Positions 39,328-48,783 of a DNA stretch of 58,022 nt are shown here, piece by piece; within the stretch, counting starts at the first letter, position 1; every line of letters starts with the position of its first letter. The notes under the pieces were generated by a model. That model was not told the origin of the DNA. It made no database searches and was given only the letters and a program-made list of their open reading frames with translations. The position numbers and the translations under genes were made by a program. Origin of the DNA: Mucilaginibacter sp. (GTDB lineage Bacteria > Bacteroidota > Bacteroidia > Sphingobacteriales > Sphingobacteriaceae); contig JAESTD010000031.1 of NCBI GenBank assembly GCA_016763755.1, positions 1 to 58,022 of the forward strand, read 5' to 3'.

Positions 39328-40059
39328 TTATCCCTCCGGATACTTCCTGAAAATGCTGTTGATCTTCATCTGTATCACGCCAAAGAAAGCTTCTTTGAAA
39401 ATACCCGATGACATTTTTGAGGTGCCGGCTGTGCGGTCTGTAAATATGATTGGTACTTCAACCACCTTAAAATTGTGTTTAATGGTGGTGTACTTCATTT
39501 CTATCTGGAAGGCGTACCCAACAAATTTTATCTTGTCGAGGTTAAGGGTTTCAAGCACTGCGCGTTTGTAGCACATAAAGCCGGCGGTAGCATCCTGCAC
39601 ATCTATACCCGTTATAAAACGCACATATACTGATGCGAAAAAGCTCATCAATACCCTGCTCATTGGCCAATTAACCACATTTACACCTTTGATATATCTT
39701 GACCCGACGGCCGCATCAGCCCCCTCTATACAGGCGTCGCGCAAGCGAAGCAAATCATCGGGGTTGTGCGAGAAATCGGCATCCATCTCAAAAATAAAAT
39801 CATAATGGCGGGCTACAGCCCATTTAAAACCGTGGATGTACGCTGTGCCAAGTCCCTGTTTCCCGGCTCGCTCTTCTATATGCAATCGTTCGGGGTACTC
39901 GGGTTGAAGGCTTTTAACAATGTTTGCTGTACCATCGGGCGACCCATCGTCAATTATAAGCAGGTGAAAATCATGCGGAAGGCTAAATACTTTACGGATC
40001 ATCCGTTCTATATTCTCCTTCTCGTTATAGGTGGGGATTATAACGATACTATCTGGCAC
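39328..40059 (-). CDS. Polyprenol monophosphomannose synthase-like family 2 glycosyltransferase
   Basis: VIIPTYNEKENIERMI, LIIDDGSPDGTA, FEMDADFSHNP, VGSRYIKGVNVVNWP, GFMCYKRAVLE: DPM1-like. Confidence 0.93.
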   Translation of the reverse strand: MPDSIVIIPTYNEKENIERMIRKVFSLPHDFHLLIIDDGSPDGTANIVKSLQPEYPERLHIEERAGKQGLGTAYIHGFKWAVARHYDFIFEMDADFSHNPDDLLRLRDACIEGADAAVGSRYIKGVNVVNWPMSRVLMSFFASVYVRFITGIDVQDATAGFMCYKRAVLETLNLDKIKFVGYAFQIEMKYTTIKHNFKVVEVPIIFTDRTAGTSKMSSGIFKEAFFGVIQMKINSIFRKYPEG

Positions 40060-40127
40060 AGTAGCTACTTGGTTTTTAAAATTATGCGGGCGCTAAAATA
40101 GTTGATTTTAGCCCTGCTTTATAAAAT

Positions 40128-40158
40128 AAAAGCAGGAATTGTATAACGTTCCTGCTTC
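40128..40158 (-). terminator. Terminator downstream of the POT transporter
   Basis: AAGCAGGAAttgtataacgTTCCTGCTT hairpin. Confidence 0.6.
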
Positions 40159-40175
40159 TCAATTTAATATATTGT

Positions 40176-41672
40176 TTACAAACTATTTGTGTTTGCGGCT
40201 ACCTCGCCGTCAATAACGGGGTCTGTAATGTAGTTTCGTTCTTTCATTCGCGGTGATACAATGAAGAAGATCACAACAAAAACTAATATAAAACCGACAA
40301 AGAACCACTCGTAATTGGCACCTTTAAGGTTTGTAGCCCACCAGCCACCATCCTCAATCAAACCGTTAACTACAGCTGTGATCAGGTTACCGAATGATAC
40401 TACCAGGAACCATATCCCGGTCATGGTGCTTTTCATTGATTTTGGCGAGTGGGTGTAAGCATACTCTAAACCGGTAATGGAAACCAAAACTTCGGCTGCA
40501 GACAGAACAAGGAAGGCCAAAACCTGCCACCAGATAGAAGGTGAACCGCCATGATCTAAATTGGTATGTATTACTCCAATGATCACGAATGACAAAGCTG
40601 TTAATACTAAGCCTGTACCAAGCCTGCGCAATGGCGTTGTTTTTATACCGTGCTTATCGAACCATGGATAAATTACGTAGTTGAACAGAGGGATAAACAT
40701 CAACAAGAACACAGTATTGAAGGTAGAGAGCTGTCCCGGATATATGGTGAACTTAGCAAAGCCAACGTTAACTACACGATCCATTTTTTCGGCATACAAA
40801 GTCCATTCAGATAAGCATTGGTCCCACACAGCCCAAAAGGCAAGCGCAAAAAAGAATACCATCATTACGCGGTAAACGGCTTTTACGCCTTCTACGCGTT
40901 CCGGGTCAAAGCTATTTTTAGCTACATCAAGGAAAGCTTCGCCTTTTTTGCGCTGGCTGCCATGGGTAAGCGCATACCAGGTAATGAAAACCAGGTTATT
41001 ACGGTTTACGCCCTGCGGTGGTACTTTAACGTATTTTTTGCGGCCTGAGAAGAAAATTATAGTTGCCAAAGCCATCAAAATACCGGGAATACCGAACGCC
41101 CATTTTGGCCCGAAGTGTTCGTAAGTCCATGGAATAGCCACGGTAGAGATCATAGAGCCTGCATTGATGCTGAAGTAGAACCAACCGTAAACTTTAGATA
41201 GCAGATCCTGATTTGTTGCATCAAACTGGTCGCCAACGTTGGCAGATACGCATGATTTGATGCCCCCGGCGCCAATTGCTACTACAAGTAACCCTAATTC
41301 AAAACCGGTAAGACCGCCATCAAATGTTGCCAGCATTACGTGGCCTATACAGTAAATGATAGATACATATAATATCAACTTATATTTTCCTGTAAACCAA
41401 TCGGCGATCATCCCGCCCACAAACGGCAGTGCATAGGCTACCATCACAAACAAATGGTGCAGCTTGTTGGCATGTGCGTTTGCCTGATCAGTCAACGCAT
41501 GATTATCTGTAGGGTTAAAGAATTGATTTACTAAAAACAGCGTAAGTACGGAGCGCATCCCGTAAAAGCTGAAGCGTTCTGCAGCTTCATTACCTATAAT
41601 GTATGGGACGCTTTTAGGAAATCGGGATTTTGGTTTTACTGATGTAATAACCGGATCTTGGGTTTCTTGCAT
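40176..41672 (-). CDS. POT family (proton-dependent oligopeptide) MFS transporter
   Basis: YIIGNEAAERFSFYGMRSVLTLFL; GGMIADWFTGKYKLIL; GAGGIKSCVSANVGDQF; YGWFYFSINAGS PTR2 signatures. Confidence 0.95.
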   Translation of the reverse strand: MQETQDPVITSVKPKSRFPKSVPYIIGNEAAERFSFYGMRSVLTLFLVNQFFNPTDNHALTDQANAHANKLHHLFVMVAYALPFVGGMIADWFTGKYKLILYVSIIYCIGHVMLATFDGGLTGFELGLLVVAIGAGGIKSCVSANVGDQFDATNQDLLSKVYGWFYFSINAGSMISTVAIPWTYEHFGPKWAFGIPGILMALATIIFFSGRKKYVKVPPQGVNRNNLVFITWYALTHGSQRKKGEAFLDVAKNSFDPERVEGVKAVYRVMMVFFFALAFWAVWDQCLSEWTLYAEKMDRVVNVGFAKFTIYPGQLSTFNTVFLLMFIPLFNYVIYPWFDKHGIKTTPLRRLGTGLVLTALSFVIIGVIHTNLDHGGSPSIWWQVLAFLVLSAAEVLVSITGLEYAYTHSPKSMKSTMTGIWFLVVSFGNLITAVVNGLIEDGGWWATNLKGANYEWFFVGFILVFVVIFFIVSPRMKERNYITDPVIDGEVAANTNSL

Positions 41673-41786
41673 TATTGTTTAAATATCAGGGGCTAAAAAT
41701 AGTATAAATAAATTTAACCGAAATTTTATACCGAGATTATTACAGTTAATGCCGGTATTGTTTGGTTAAACATCGTACTCAATATT

Positions 41787-42713
41787 TTAATTCCGTTTAC
41801 GCAGCGGCACAGATTTTCTATCGGCTCGCGACTGTATTTTGGGGTCTACAAAACCATCATCGGCTTGCTGAGGTATGTTGCGCATATCAAGGTTTTCAAC
41901 AAACTGCCATTGGCCGTTTTGCAGGCGATAACCATCGTATGAGAGGTCAGGCCCAAAGGTTTCCGGTCGGTCTTTCATTTTCTCGTCGGGTGCACTAAGA
42001 TGGTCAAACACGATCAGATTTTGCTCCGACACGTGGCGTAATAGCATCGATACCTGGCGGGCATACTCAAACACTATGCGTTTTGCATTCTTTCTTTCTT
42101 TATCGCCTGTAAATACCGGCATGCCCAGTACAGGTTTATCTTCTCTATCGAAAGATAAAACCTCGATTACTTTTTTGGTTGAGCGAACATTATTGCCTTT
42201 CCAGCCAAGTAGCACGTAATAAGGCCTTGCTGCGCTAACGCGTACGATTTTATAGTATTGAGCGCCATACCATTTGCGGTTATCTGTTACAGTATCCTGC
42301 GGATTTTTTATAAAAGGTGTGTAATCCTCCAACGGGTACATCTGCAGACGGTCGCCGGTATTCATTTGTATGGTGCCGTAATAGCGGTAGCTGCCATCCT
42401 GGTTCATAACCGGCCAGGTAAATATTCTGAAACGGTTGTCAGGTGCATTTAATATGCTTACGGTTTTCAGTGAATCAAATTGAAAATTAAACGAATGGGG
42501 TACTTTCAATGCAGCAACCAACATGCGTATAAACTTATAGTTGGCGTTTTTGCGCTCCACATCAACAGTATCATTGATAAACTTTTTGCCAAGGATGCGC
42601 AAGCTATCCTGATACACGCGCAGGTTTTTGAGATTGGTAGCCTCATCATTGTGCTGTGCAAACGCTGTGTTTAGCCCACAAAAAAGAATAAGCGCAATTA
42701 AAAAACCTTTCAT
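41787..42713 (-). CDS. Exported protein of unknown function
   Basis: Signal peptide MKGFLIALILFCGLNTAFAQ; 308 aa; no family recognised. Confidence 0.65.
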   Translation of the reverse strand: MKGFLIALILFCGLNTAFAQHNDEATNLKNLRVYQDSLRILGKKFINDTVDVERKNANYKFIRMLVAALKVPHSFNFQFDSLKTVSILNAPDNRFRIFTWPVMNQDGSYRYYGTIQMNTGDRLQMYPLEDYTPFIKNPQDTVTDNRKWYGAQYYKIVRVSAARPYYVLLGWKGNNVRSTKKVIEVLSFDREDKPVLGMPVFTGDKERKNAKRIVFEYARQVSMLLRHVSEQNLIVFDHLSAPDEKMKDRPETFGPDLSYDGYRLQNGQWQFVENLDMRNIPQQADDGFVDPKIQSRADRKSVPLRKRN

Positions 42714-42773
42714 TAAAATTTAAATGATATCTATTAACGATAAACCGCCTGCAAAATTATAGCAATTTGCCGT

Positions 42774-43952
42774 TTACGCAAGGTTTTCTATCACCAATGC
42801 ACTTGCGCCGCCACCGCCATTACAAATGCCTGCCGCACCGTATTTACCTTTGTTTTGCTGCAGCACGTTAATCAGCGTAACAATGATTCGCGCACCCGAT
42901 GCACCCAGCGGATGGCCAATGGCTACTGCACCACCGTTAACATTAACCTTTGCAGGATCAAGTCCCAATATTTTATTGTTGGCAACAGATACTACAGAGA
43001 ATGCTTCGTTTATTTCGTAAAAATCAATCTGGTCTGCTGATAACCCCGCTTTGTGCAAAGCCAGCGGGATAGCTTTTGAAGGCGCAGTAGTAAAATGCTC
43101 AGGCGCTTGTTGTGCATCTGCAAACGATACAACTTTTGCCAAAGGTTTTATACCTAAGGCATCAGCCTTCTCTTTGCTCATCAACACCAGGGCAGCCGCA
43201 CCATCGTTCAATGTTGATGCATTAGCGGCTGTAACGGTACCATCTTTCTTAAATACTGGTTTAATGAATGGGATCTTATCGAATTTTACCGTGCCAGGTT
43301 CTTCATCTTCGGCAAATAAAGTAACCTCACCTTTTCTATCTTTCAGTTCAACGGGAGTGATCTCGGCTTTGAATTTACCATCTGCCTGAGATTGCTGCGC
43401 CCGTTTGTATGATTCTATAGCAAAAGCGTCCTGATCTTCGCGGGTTACTTTACAGTCAACAGCGCAGAGCTCTGCTGCCGAGCCCATATGAAAATCATTG
43501 TAAACATCCCAAAGGCCATCTTTAACCAAACCATCGGTTATCTGGCCGTGGCCTAAACGGTAACCGTTGCGGGCTTTATCTAAGTAATAAGGCACATTGC
43601 TCATGCTTTCAAAACCGCCGGCAACAATTACATCATTATCGCCGTTGGCAATACTTTGGGCAGCAAGCATAATAGCTTTCATGCCCGATGCACATACTTT
43701 GTTTATAGTAGTAGCAGGCATATGTGGCAAACCGGCAAACACGGCAGCCTGGGTGGCTGGTGCCTGCCCCAAATTGGCCGACAATACGTTGCCCATGTAA
43801 ACTTCTTGTATATCCGATGGTTGCGAACCGGCCTTTTCAACTGCTGATTTAATTGCAATGGCACCTAATTGCGTTGCCGATAACGATGCTAAACTGCCAC
43901 CAAAACTGCCGATAGGGGTGCGGGTAGCCGATACGATATAAACTTCTTTCAT
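42774..43952 (-). CDS. Acetyl-CoA C-acyltransferase (thiolase)
   Basis: SATRTPIGSFGGSL; INKVCASGMKAIMLAAQSI; NVNGGAVAIGHPLGASGARI; GICNGGGGASALVIE. Confidence 0.97.
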   Translation of the reverse strand: MKEVYIVSATRTPIGSFGGSLASLSATQLGAIAIKSAVEKAGSQPSDIQEVYMGNVLSANLGQAPATQAAVFAGLPHMPATTINKVCASGMKAIMLAAQSIANGDNDVIVAGGFESMSNVPYYLDKARNGYRLGHGQITDGLVKDGLWDVYNDFHMGSAAELCAVDCKVTREDQDAFAIESYKRAQQSQADGKFKAEITPVELKDRKGEVTLFAEDEEPGTVKFDKIPFIKPVFKKDGTVTAANASTLNDGAAALVLMSKEKADALGIKPLAKVVSFADAQQAPEHFTTAPSKAIPLALHKAGLSADQIDFYEINEAFSVVSVANNKILGLDPAKVNVNGGAVAIGHPLGASGARIIVTLINVLQQNKGKYGAAGICNGGGGASALVIENLA

Positions 43953-44023
43953 GATAGAAACAGCGATTTTATAATGGTTATGAGCAAAGTTAGGATTTTT
44001 AAATTACTATGCATGCATAATAA

Positions 44024-44194
44024 TTATTCTGTATCCCTTTTTTTCTTCGCTGTTTTTTTACGCGCTTTTAAAGCTACCTGAAGCAGAAATTCTATTTGCC
44101 CGTTGGTGCTGCGAAATTCATCGGCAGCCCACAGCTCAACTTCTTTGAGCATATCCGGATTAATGCGTAAAACAAATGCTTTTTTCTCTGCCAT
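44024..44194 (-). CDS. Arc-like ribbon-helix-helix DNA-binding protein
   Basis: Manual translation: MAEKKAFVLRINPDMLKEVELWAADEFRSTNGQIEFLLQVALKARKKTAKKKRDTE (56 aa), missing from the ORF track because of length. Confidence 0.8.
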   Translation of the reverse strand: MAEKKAFVLRINPDMLKEVELWAADEFRSTNGQIEFLLQVALKARKKTAKKKRDTE

Positions 44195-44199
44195 AACAA

Positions 44200-44739
44200 T
44201 TATTGGCCGGCCGCTGCGCCGGCTGCCTGTGCTTGCCGTAATAATATAAAATGCACGCCTATCATGGCTAATAAGCCTGTATCGGGTTTGCCTTGTTGCT
44301 GATTATCGGGTGATAAAATAACACTGAAAGCTTTCTTGATACTCCACGCTATCTGTTTCAATTCAAGGATATCACCATAGGGTTCGCTACTTAGTGTATA
44401 CGCGCGACTGAATAACTTTTTGAACAAGTAGGTGGCTTCAAAGCCGTTATCCATTCGCAAGGTTACGTCACGCGTCCAGGTGGCGGGTTCCAGTTCGCCA
44501 ATGGTTTCGTCCTCGCCACGGTTTAGCATCATAATACGGCTTAGCATTGATTTTCGCTTAATGGTGAACATCCCTGCGTTACTTTCAATGATGGCATAAC
44601 GCTTAAACGTACCTTTATAACTGAGGCGGGCATACATAAACTGACCGTCGCCCAATTGATAATACGGCCGCCACCAGCCAAAGCGGGTAACCGTAAGTTC
44701 GCTGGTACGCAGGCTGCCGATGTCTCTTAAAACGTCCAT
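44200..44739 (-). CDS. Conserved hypothetical protein in SPFH operon (possible LURP-one/tubby-like beta fold)
   Basis: 179 aa, 4 nt downstream of the SPFH gene; SYKGTFKRYAIIESNAGMFTIKRKSMLSRIM. Fold assignment is inference only. Confidence 0.7.
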   Translation of the reverse strand: MDVLRDIGSLRTSELTVTRFGWWRPYYQLGDGQFMYARLSYKGTFKRYAIIESNAGMFTIKRKSMLSRIMMLNRGEDETIGELEPATWTRDVTLRMDNGFEATYLFKKLFSRAYTLSSEPYGDILELKQIAWSIKKAFSVILSPDNQQQGKPDTGLLAMIGVHFILLRQAQAAGAAAGQ

Positions 44740-44743
44740 GCTA

Positions 44744-45604
44744 TTAATGGTAAAGTGTACCGGTGTTTACAATGGGGTTAACACTTTTATCGCCACAAAG
44801 TACAACCAGCAAATTGCTCACCATAGCGGCTTTACGTTCTTCGACTAATTCAATTATATTCTTTTCTTCCATTTTTTGCAGAGCCATTTCAACCATACCT
44901 ACGGCACCTTCTACAATCAGTTTACGTGCCGATATAATGGCGGCTGCTTGCTGGCGCTGTAACATAGCGTGGGCAATTTCGGGCGCGTAGGCCAGGTGCG
45001 AGATACGGGCTTCTAATACGTCTATACCCGCACGTTCTAAACGCTCGTTCAGTTCAGTTTCCAGCATAGCGCTAACCTGCTCTGCACCACCGCGCAGGGT
45101 AATACTCGCCGTATCATCTTCGTTAATATGATCATAAGGGAAAGAGTTAGCCAGGTGGCGCACCGCGGCCTCGCTTTGTATGTTCACGTATTGTATGTAA
45201 TTCTCTACCGCAAAAACGGCTTTGGCGGTGTCTTTAATTTGCCATACAATAACAGCAGCTATCTCTATAGGGTTACCTGCGTTATCGTTAACCTTTAGTT
45301 GCTGCCCGTTTAGGTTGAATGCCTTTAACGATACTTTCTTTTTTACAGTGAAAGGATTTACCCAAAAAAAGCCGTCTTGCTTAACCGTGCCGGTATATTT
45401 ACCAAAAAGGGTAAGTACTTTTGATTCGTTTGGATTTACTATAGTAAGGCCCGGTAGTATCAGGAAATAATTTACCACACAAATGATAACACCAATTGCG
45501 TGCTGCTGTGCCCAAAAGCAAAATGCGGCGGCGCCGGTTAATATCAATACTAAAACGAAGGCCAGGTAGCCAGATGGTGCTGTGATAACTCGTTCGGTGT
45601 TCAT
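44744..45604 (-). CDS. SPFH/Band 7 (slipin/stomatin-like) membrane protein
   Basis: N-terminal hydrophobic hairpin; LTIVNPNESKVLTLFGKYTGTVKQDGFFWVNPF; IEIAAVIVWQIKDTAKAVFAVENYIQYV; LERAGIDVLEARISHLAYAPEIAHAMLQRQQAAAIISARKLIVEGAVGMV. Confidence 0.93.
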   Translation of the reverse strand: MNTERVITAPSGYLAFVLVLILTGAAAFCFWAQQHAIGVIICVVNYFLILPGLTIVNPNESKVLTLFGKYTGTVKQDGFFWVNPFTVKKKVSLKAFNLNGQQLKVNDNAGNPIEIAAVIVWQIKDTAKAVFAVENYIQYVNIQSEAAVRHLANSFPYDHINEDDTASITLRGGAEQVSAMLETELNERLERAGIDVLEARISHLAYAPEIAHAMLQRQQAAAIISARKLIVEGAVGMVEMALQKMEEKNIIELVEERKAAMVSNLLVVLCGDKSVNPIVNTGTLYH

Positions 45605-45716
45605 GGTTTTGTAGATTTAAAATGATATCATAAAGATATCAAATTTGGATTGATAAAAGCAAGAACAATTACGTAAAACAGAAACTTATGCTAATTTTGA
45701 TTGGTTAAACACTGAT

Positions 45717-47783
45717 ATGGCAAAACTTACAACATCACGGCAAAAGGCTTTACTACGCAAGTATGCGCTAAACGTCAAGTTTTTAATGATGCTGGTGAGT
45801 ATTGTGCTCATTGTTTATACTTTACCTAAACAGGCTAAATTTGGCTACGAGTTTGAGAAAGGCCGCATCTGGAACCAGCGCGACCTGGTATCACCCTATA
45901 ACTTTGCCATCCTCAAAACCAACGCCGAAATTGATGCCGACCGTAAAGCCGCTTTAACTACGGTTACCCCGGTTTATCAGCGTAATAACGATGTCGGCGT
46001 ACAGCAACAAGAAGGTTTTAGGAACGACCTCGAGATAAAATGGCACAATGCTGGATTTCCGGATAAAATGAAGGCTATTTATTTACAAACCGGTCTTACT
46101 GTTCTTAATACGGCTTATGACATCGGAATACTTAAACTTAATTCAAAATATCAGATAGGGGGTAAAGATTACGGTGTTACCGTTTTAAGCGATAACGTAG
46201 CCGCCGACAAAAGTACTGCTGACCTTTTAACCCGCGAACGCGCTGTTGAATTTGCAGACGCTGAGATCGGTAAAGTAAAAACACTTGATAAGGCATTTTT
46301 GCTTGACCTGGTGCAAGACCGACTGGAACCTAACCTCTCGTTTGACGCAAAACTTACCGCCCGCCTTGAACGAGAAGTGACTGAGAATCTTTCCATCACC
46401 CGCGGTATGGTGCAAAAGGGGGAAACTATTATTACCAAAGGGTCCGTAATTAATGATGAAGCTTACCAAAAGCTGGCGTCATACAAAAAAGCTTTTGAAG
46501 ATAACTCCCGTAACAACGGTAATCGCGGGCTTGTGCTGTTAGGCCAGTTTTTACTGGCGGGCATCACCATATCATTGCTGATGATATTCCTGTACCTGTT
46601 CCGTAGGGATATTTATGAGGATAACCGTTTGGTGAGTTTGATATTATTGGTTATAACTGCCATGCTGGCCACGCTGTCTTTAGCTATAAAGCTGGAACTG
46701 CCAAACTTCTATTACATCCCTTATTGTATTGTACCTATCATTATCAGGATATTGTTTGATACGCGTTTGGCACTTAACATCCACCTGTTGGTAGTATTAA
46801 TAGCCGGTTTTTTTGTACCTAACAGCTTTGAGTTTGCTTTTTATGAGATAACGGCGGGTATGGTGTCTATATATAGCATCAAGAACCTGATAAGACGAGA
46901 GCAGTTCCTGATATCTGCGCTGATTATAACTTTTACTTACTTCGTGTCTTTTCTGGGTATCTCGCTTATTCGAGAGGGTTCTTTCGTCACTATTGATTGG
47001 GTAGAGTTTATACCCTTTGCAGTGAGTGTGCTGTTAACCCTGCTTGCTTATCCGTTGATCTATCTGTTTGAGAAAGTATTTGCCATAACATCGGAGTTAA
47101 CATTAATTGAGTTAACCAATACCAACGCACCATTACTGCGCGAGATGGCCTTCAGTGCGCCGGGCACATTCCAGCACTCGTTACAGGTTGCCAACCTTGC
47201 CGAGAATGCTATATATGCCATCGGTGGTAACGCGCTGCTGGTTAGGGCAGGGGCTTTGTACCATGATATTGGTAAGATGGAGAACCCATTGTTCTTCATC
47301 GAAAACCAGATATCGGGTTTTAACCCGCATGATAAACTGCCTTATGAGGAGAGCGCTCAGATCATTATCCGGCACGTAAGTAAAGGTATTGAGATGGCAC
47401 GCAAAGCTAATTTGCCCGAGATCGTGATTGACTTTATCCGCACGCACCACGGAAACACCCGGGTGGATTATTTTTACCAATCTTTTTTGAAGAATTTTCC
47501 CGAAAAATTTATAAACGAGAACATTTTTCGCTATCCCGGACCAATTCCATTCACCAAAGAAGCCGGTGTTTTAATGCTTGCCGACTCGATCGAGGCTGCT
47601 TCGCGCTCATTGAAAGAACCCGATGAAGAATCCATCAGCATACTGGTTGATCGCATTGTGAAATACAAACTCGACCAAAACCAATTGAACGACAGTAATA
47701 TAACTTTGAAAGATCTGGAAACGATAAAACAGATCTTTAAACGAATGCTGATGAGCATTTATCACGTGCGGATCGATTATTAA
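45717..47783 (+). CDS. 7TM-HD family metal-dependent phosphohydrolase (PgpH-like)
   Basis: N-terminal TM plus extracellular domain, 7TM block, then HD domain: REMAFSAPGTFQHSLQVANLAENAIYAIGGNALLVRAGALYHDIGKMENPLFFIENQ. Confidence 0.93.
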   Translation: MAKLTTSRQKALLRKYALNVKFLMMLVSIVLIVYTLPKQAKFGYEFEKGRIWNQRDLVSPYNFAILKTNAEIDADRKAALTTVTPVYQRNNDVGVQQQEGFRNDLEIKWHNAGFPDKMKAIYLQTGLTVLNTAYDIGILKLNSKYQIGGKDYGVTVLSDNVAADKSTADLLTRERAVEFADAEIGKVKTLDKAFLLDLVQDRLEPNLSFDAKLTARLEREVTENLSITRGMVQKGETIITKGSVINDEAYQKLASYKKAFEDNSRNNGNRGLVLLGQFLLAGITISLLMIFLYLFRRDIYEDNRLVSLILLVITAMLATLSLAIKLELPNFYYIPYCIVPIIIRILFDTRLALNIHLLVVLIAGFFVPNSFEFAFYEITAGMVSIYSIKNLIRREQFLISALIITFTYFVSFLGISLIREGSFVTIDWVEFIPFAVSVLLTLLAYPLIYLFEKVFAITSELTLIELTNTNAPLLREMAFSAPGTFQHSLQVANLAENAIYAIGGNALLVRAGALYHDIGKMENPLFFIENQISGFNPHDKLPYEESAQIIIRHVSKGIEMARKANLPEIVIDFIRTHHGNTRVDYFYQSFLKNFPEKFINENIFRYPGPIPFTKEAGVLMLADSIEAASRSLKEPDEESISILVDRIVKYKLDQNQLNDSNITLKDLETIKQIFKRMLMSIYHVRIDY

Positions 47784-47799
47784 AAATCTGATAATTTTT

Positions 47800-47829
47800 T
47801 TTGTCGGCATTGCCGAATTACTATATTTG
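47800..47829 (+). promoter_or_regulatory. Bacteroidota sigma-ABfr-like promoter of tRNA-Ser
   Basis: TTTG (47800-47803), 18 nt spacer, TATATTTG (47822-47829); about 39 nt upstream of the tRNA. Confidence 0.7.
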
Positions 47830-47867
47830 CAGTCCCTGAAAAAGGGGGATGTTTCTTTAAAAAACAT

Positions 47868-47954
47868 GGTGAGGTGCCTGAGAGGCCGAAAGGATCAGTT
47901 TGCTAAACTGACGTACGGGAAACTGTACCGAGGGTTCGAATCCCTCCCTCACCG
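47868..47954 (+). tRNA. tRNA-Ser(GCT)
   Basis: Acceptor GGTGAGG/CCTCACC; anticodon arm CAGTTTGCTAAACTG (GCT); long variable arm TACGGGAAACTGTA; T-loop GGGTTCGAATCCC. Confidence 0.95.
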
Positions 47955-47978
47955 CATAAAGTATATCAACCTATGGAG

Positions 47979-48011
47979 AACGCCTCAAATCGTATGATTT
48001 GGGGCGTTTCT
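47979..48011 (+). terminator. Terminator downstream of tRNA-Ser
   Basis: AACGCCTCAAATCgtatGATTTGGGGCGTTTCTGTT. Confidence 0.75.
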
Positions 48012-48159
48012 GTTATATATGTATTCCATTTTTATGCAATCCATCTTGATCTAAGCTATGTCTCTTGCGAGGCCTGATCAGCTCTTGTAAATAGGAACAG
48101 TTTATATTTATTTGGATCCCTTGCCGAGTTTAAGTTAAGGATTTTATATAAAGCAAATT

Positions 48160-48346
48160 TTTTAATGACGATGACAAAATAGCTCAACTTCCTGCAAATC
48201 GTGCTTAACTAACTGTCGAAATTTATTGTCATCATTGTTTTAGTACTTGGTCGGATCTAATCCTTCCGGGTTGATTTCAGGTGATGGGTCGTAAGGAAAC
48301 CCATCAGAGAAAAATTGATGAAGCCTCTCAAATTTGAGAGGCTTTT
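48160..48346 (+). ncRNA. Candidate structured non-coding RNA ending in an intrinsic terminator
   Basis: GATGACAA (48170-48177) pairs with TTGTCATC (48226-48233); TGATGGGT/ACCCATCA hairpin (48282-48306); terminator AGCCTCTCAAATTTGAGAGGCTTTTT (48322-48346). No convincing ORF upstream of the terminator. The 5' end is unknown. Confidence 0.35.
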
Positions 48347-48347
48347 T
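48321..48347 (+). terminator. Strong intrinsic terminator with no obvious upstream gene
   Basis: AAGCCTCTCAAATTTGAGAGGCTTTTT. Confidence 0.75.
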
Positions 48348-48783
48348 ACTTATCCGATGCTTTACTGTTTACGATCCACTACTCTTGATCGTCAACCAGG
48401 GGTTTTGATTTACGCTCATTGGTAAAATAAAATGCGGGACGCTGTATTTCTACAGTTAAATCTCTTTTAAGTTGTAAGCTGCAAAAAATGCTAAATGTCT
48501 TGCAAATTATCGTAAATAAATACCATAACGCAATGCATATTTTCGACAATTCCCATATCTGTTGTGAAGCGTTCTGATTTATAAGCGAATTATTTAATGA
48601 ATTGATAATCATAAAATTTGTCACTTAAACTAATTGCCTATGTAATAAACCCCTACTACTCGTCTTTTCGCCATCGGCAAATCGCTGATCACTTAGCCAT
48701 ATCATTCCATTATAATGCCTTAAGCAATAAGGGACTATGGTAAAATGAAACTGAAAAACTAATTAACTTTAAAAATCAATAGT

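Noticed and set aside
47868-48350. Possible integrative element using tRNA-Ser as attachment site
   Set aside because: No integrase and no clear second copy of the tRNA 3' end in the window.
48379-48624. 81-aa minus-strand ORF upstream of SusC
   Set aside because: No family signal, AT-rich region, no supporting context; not enough to call a gene.
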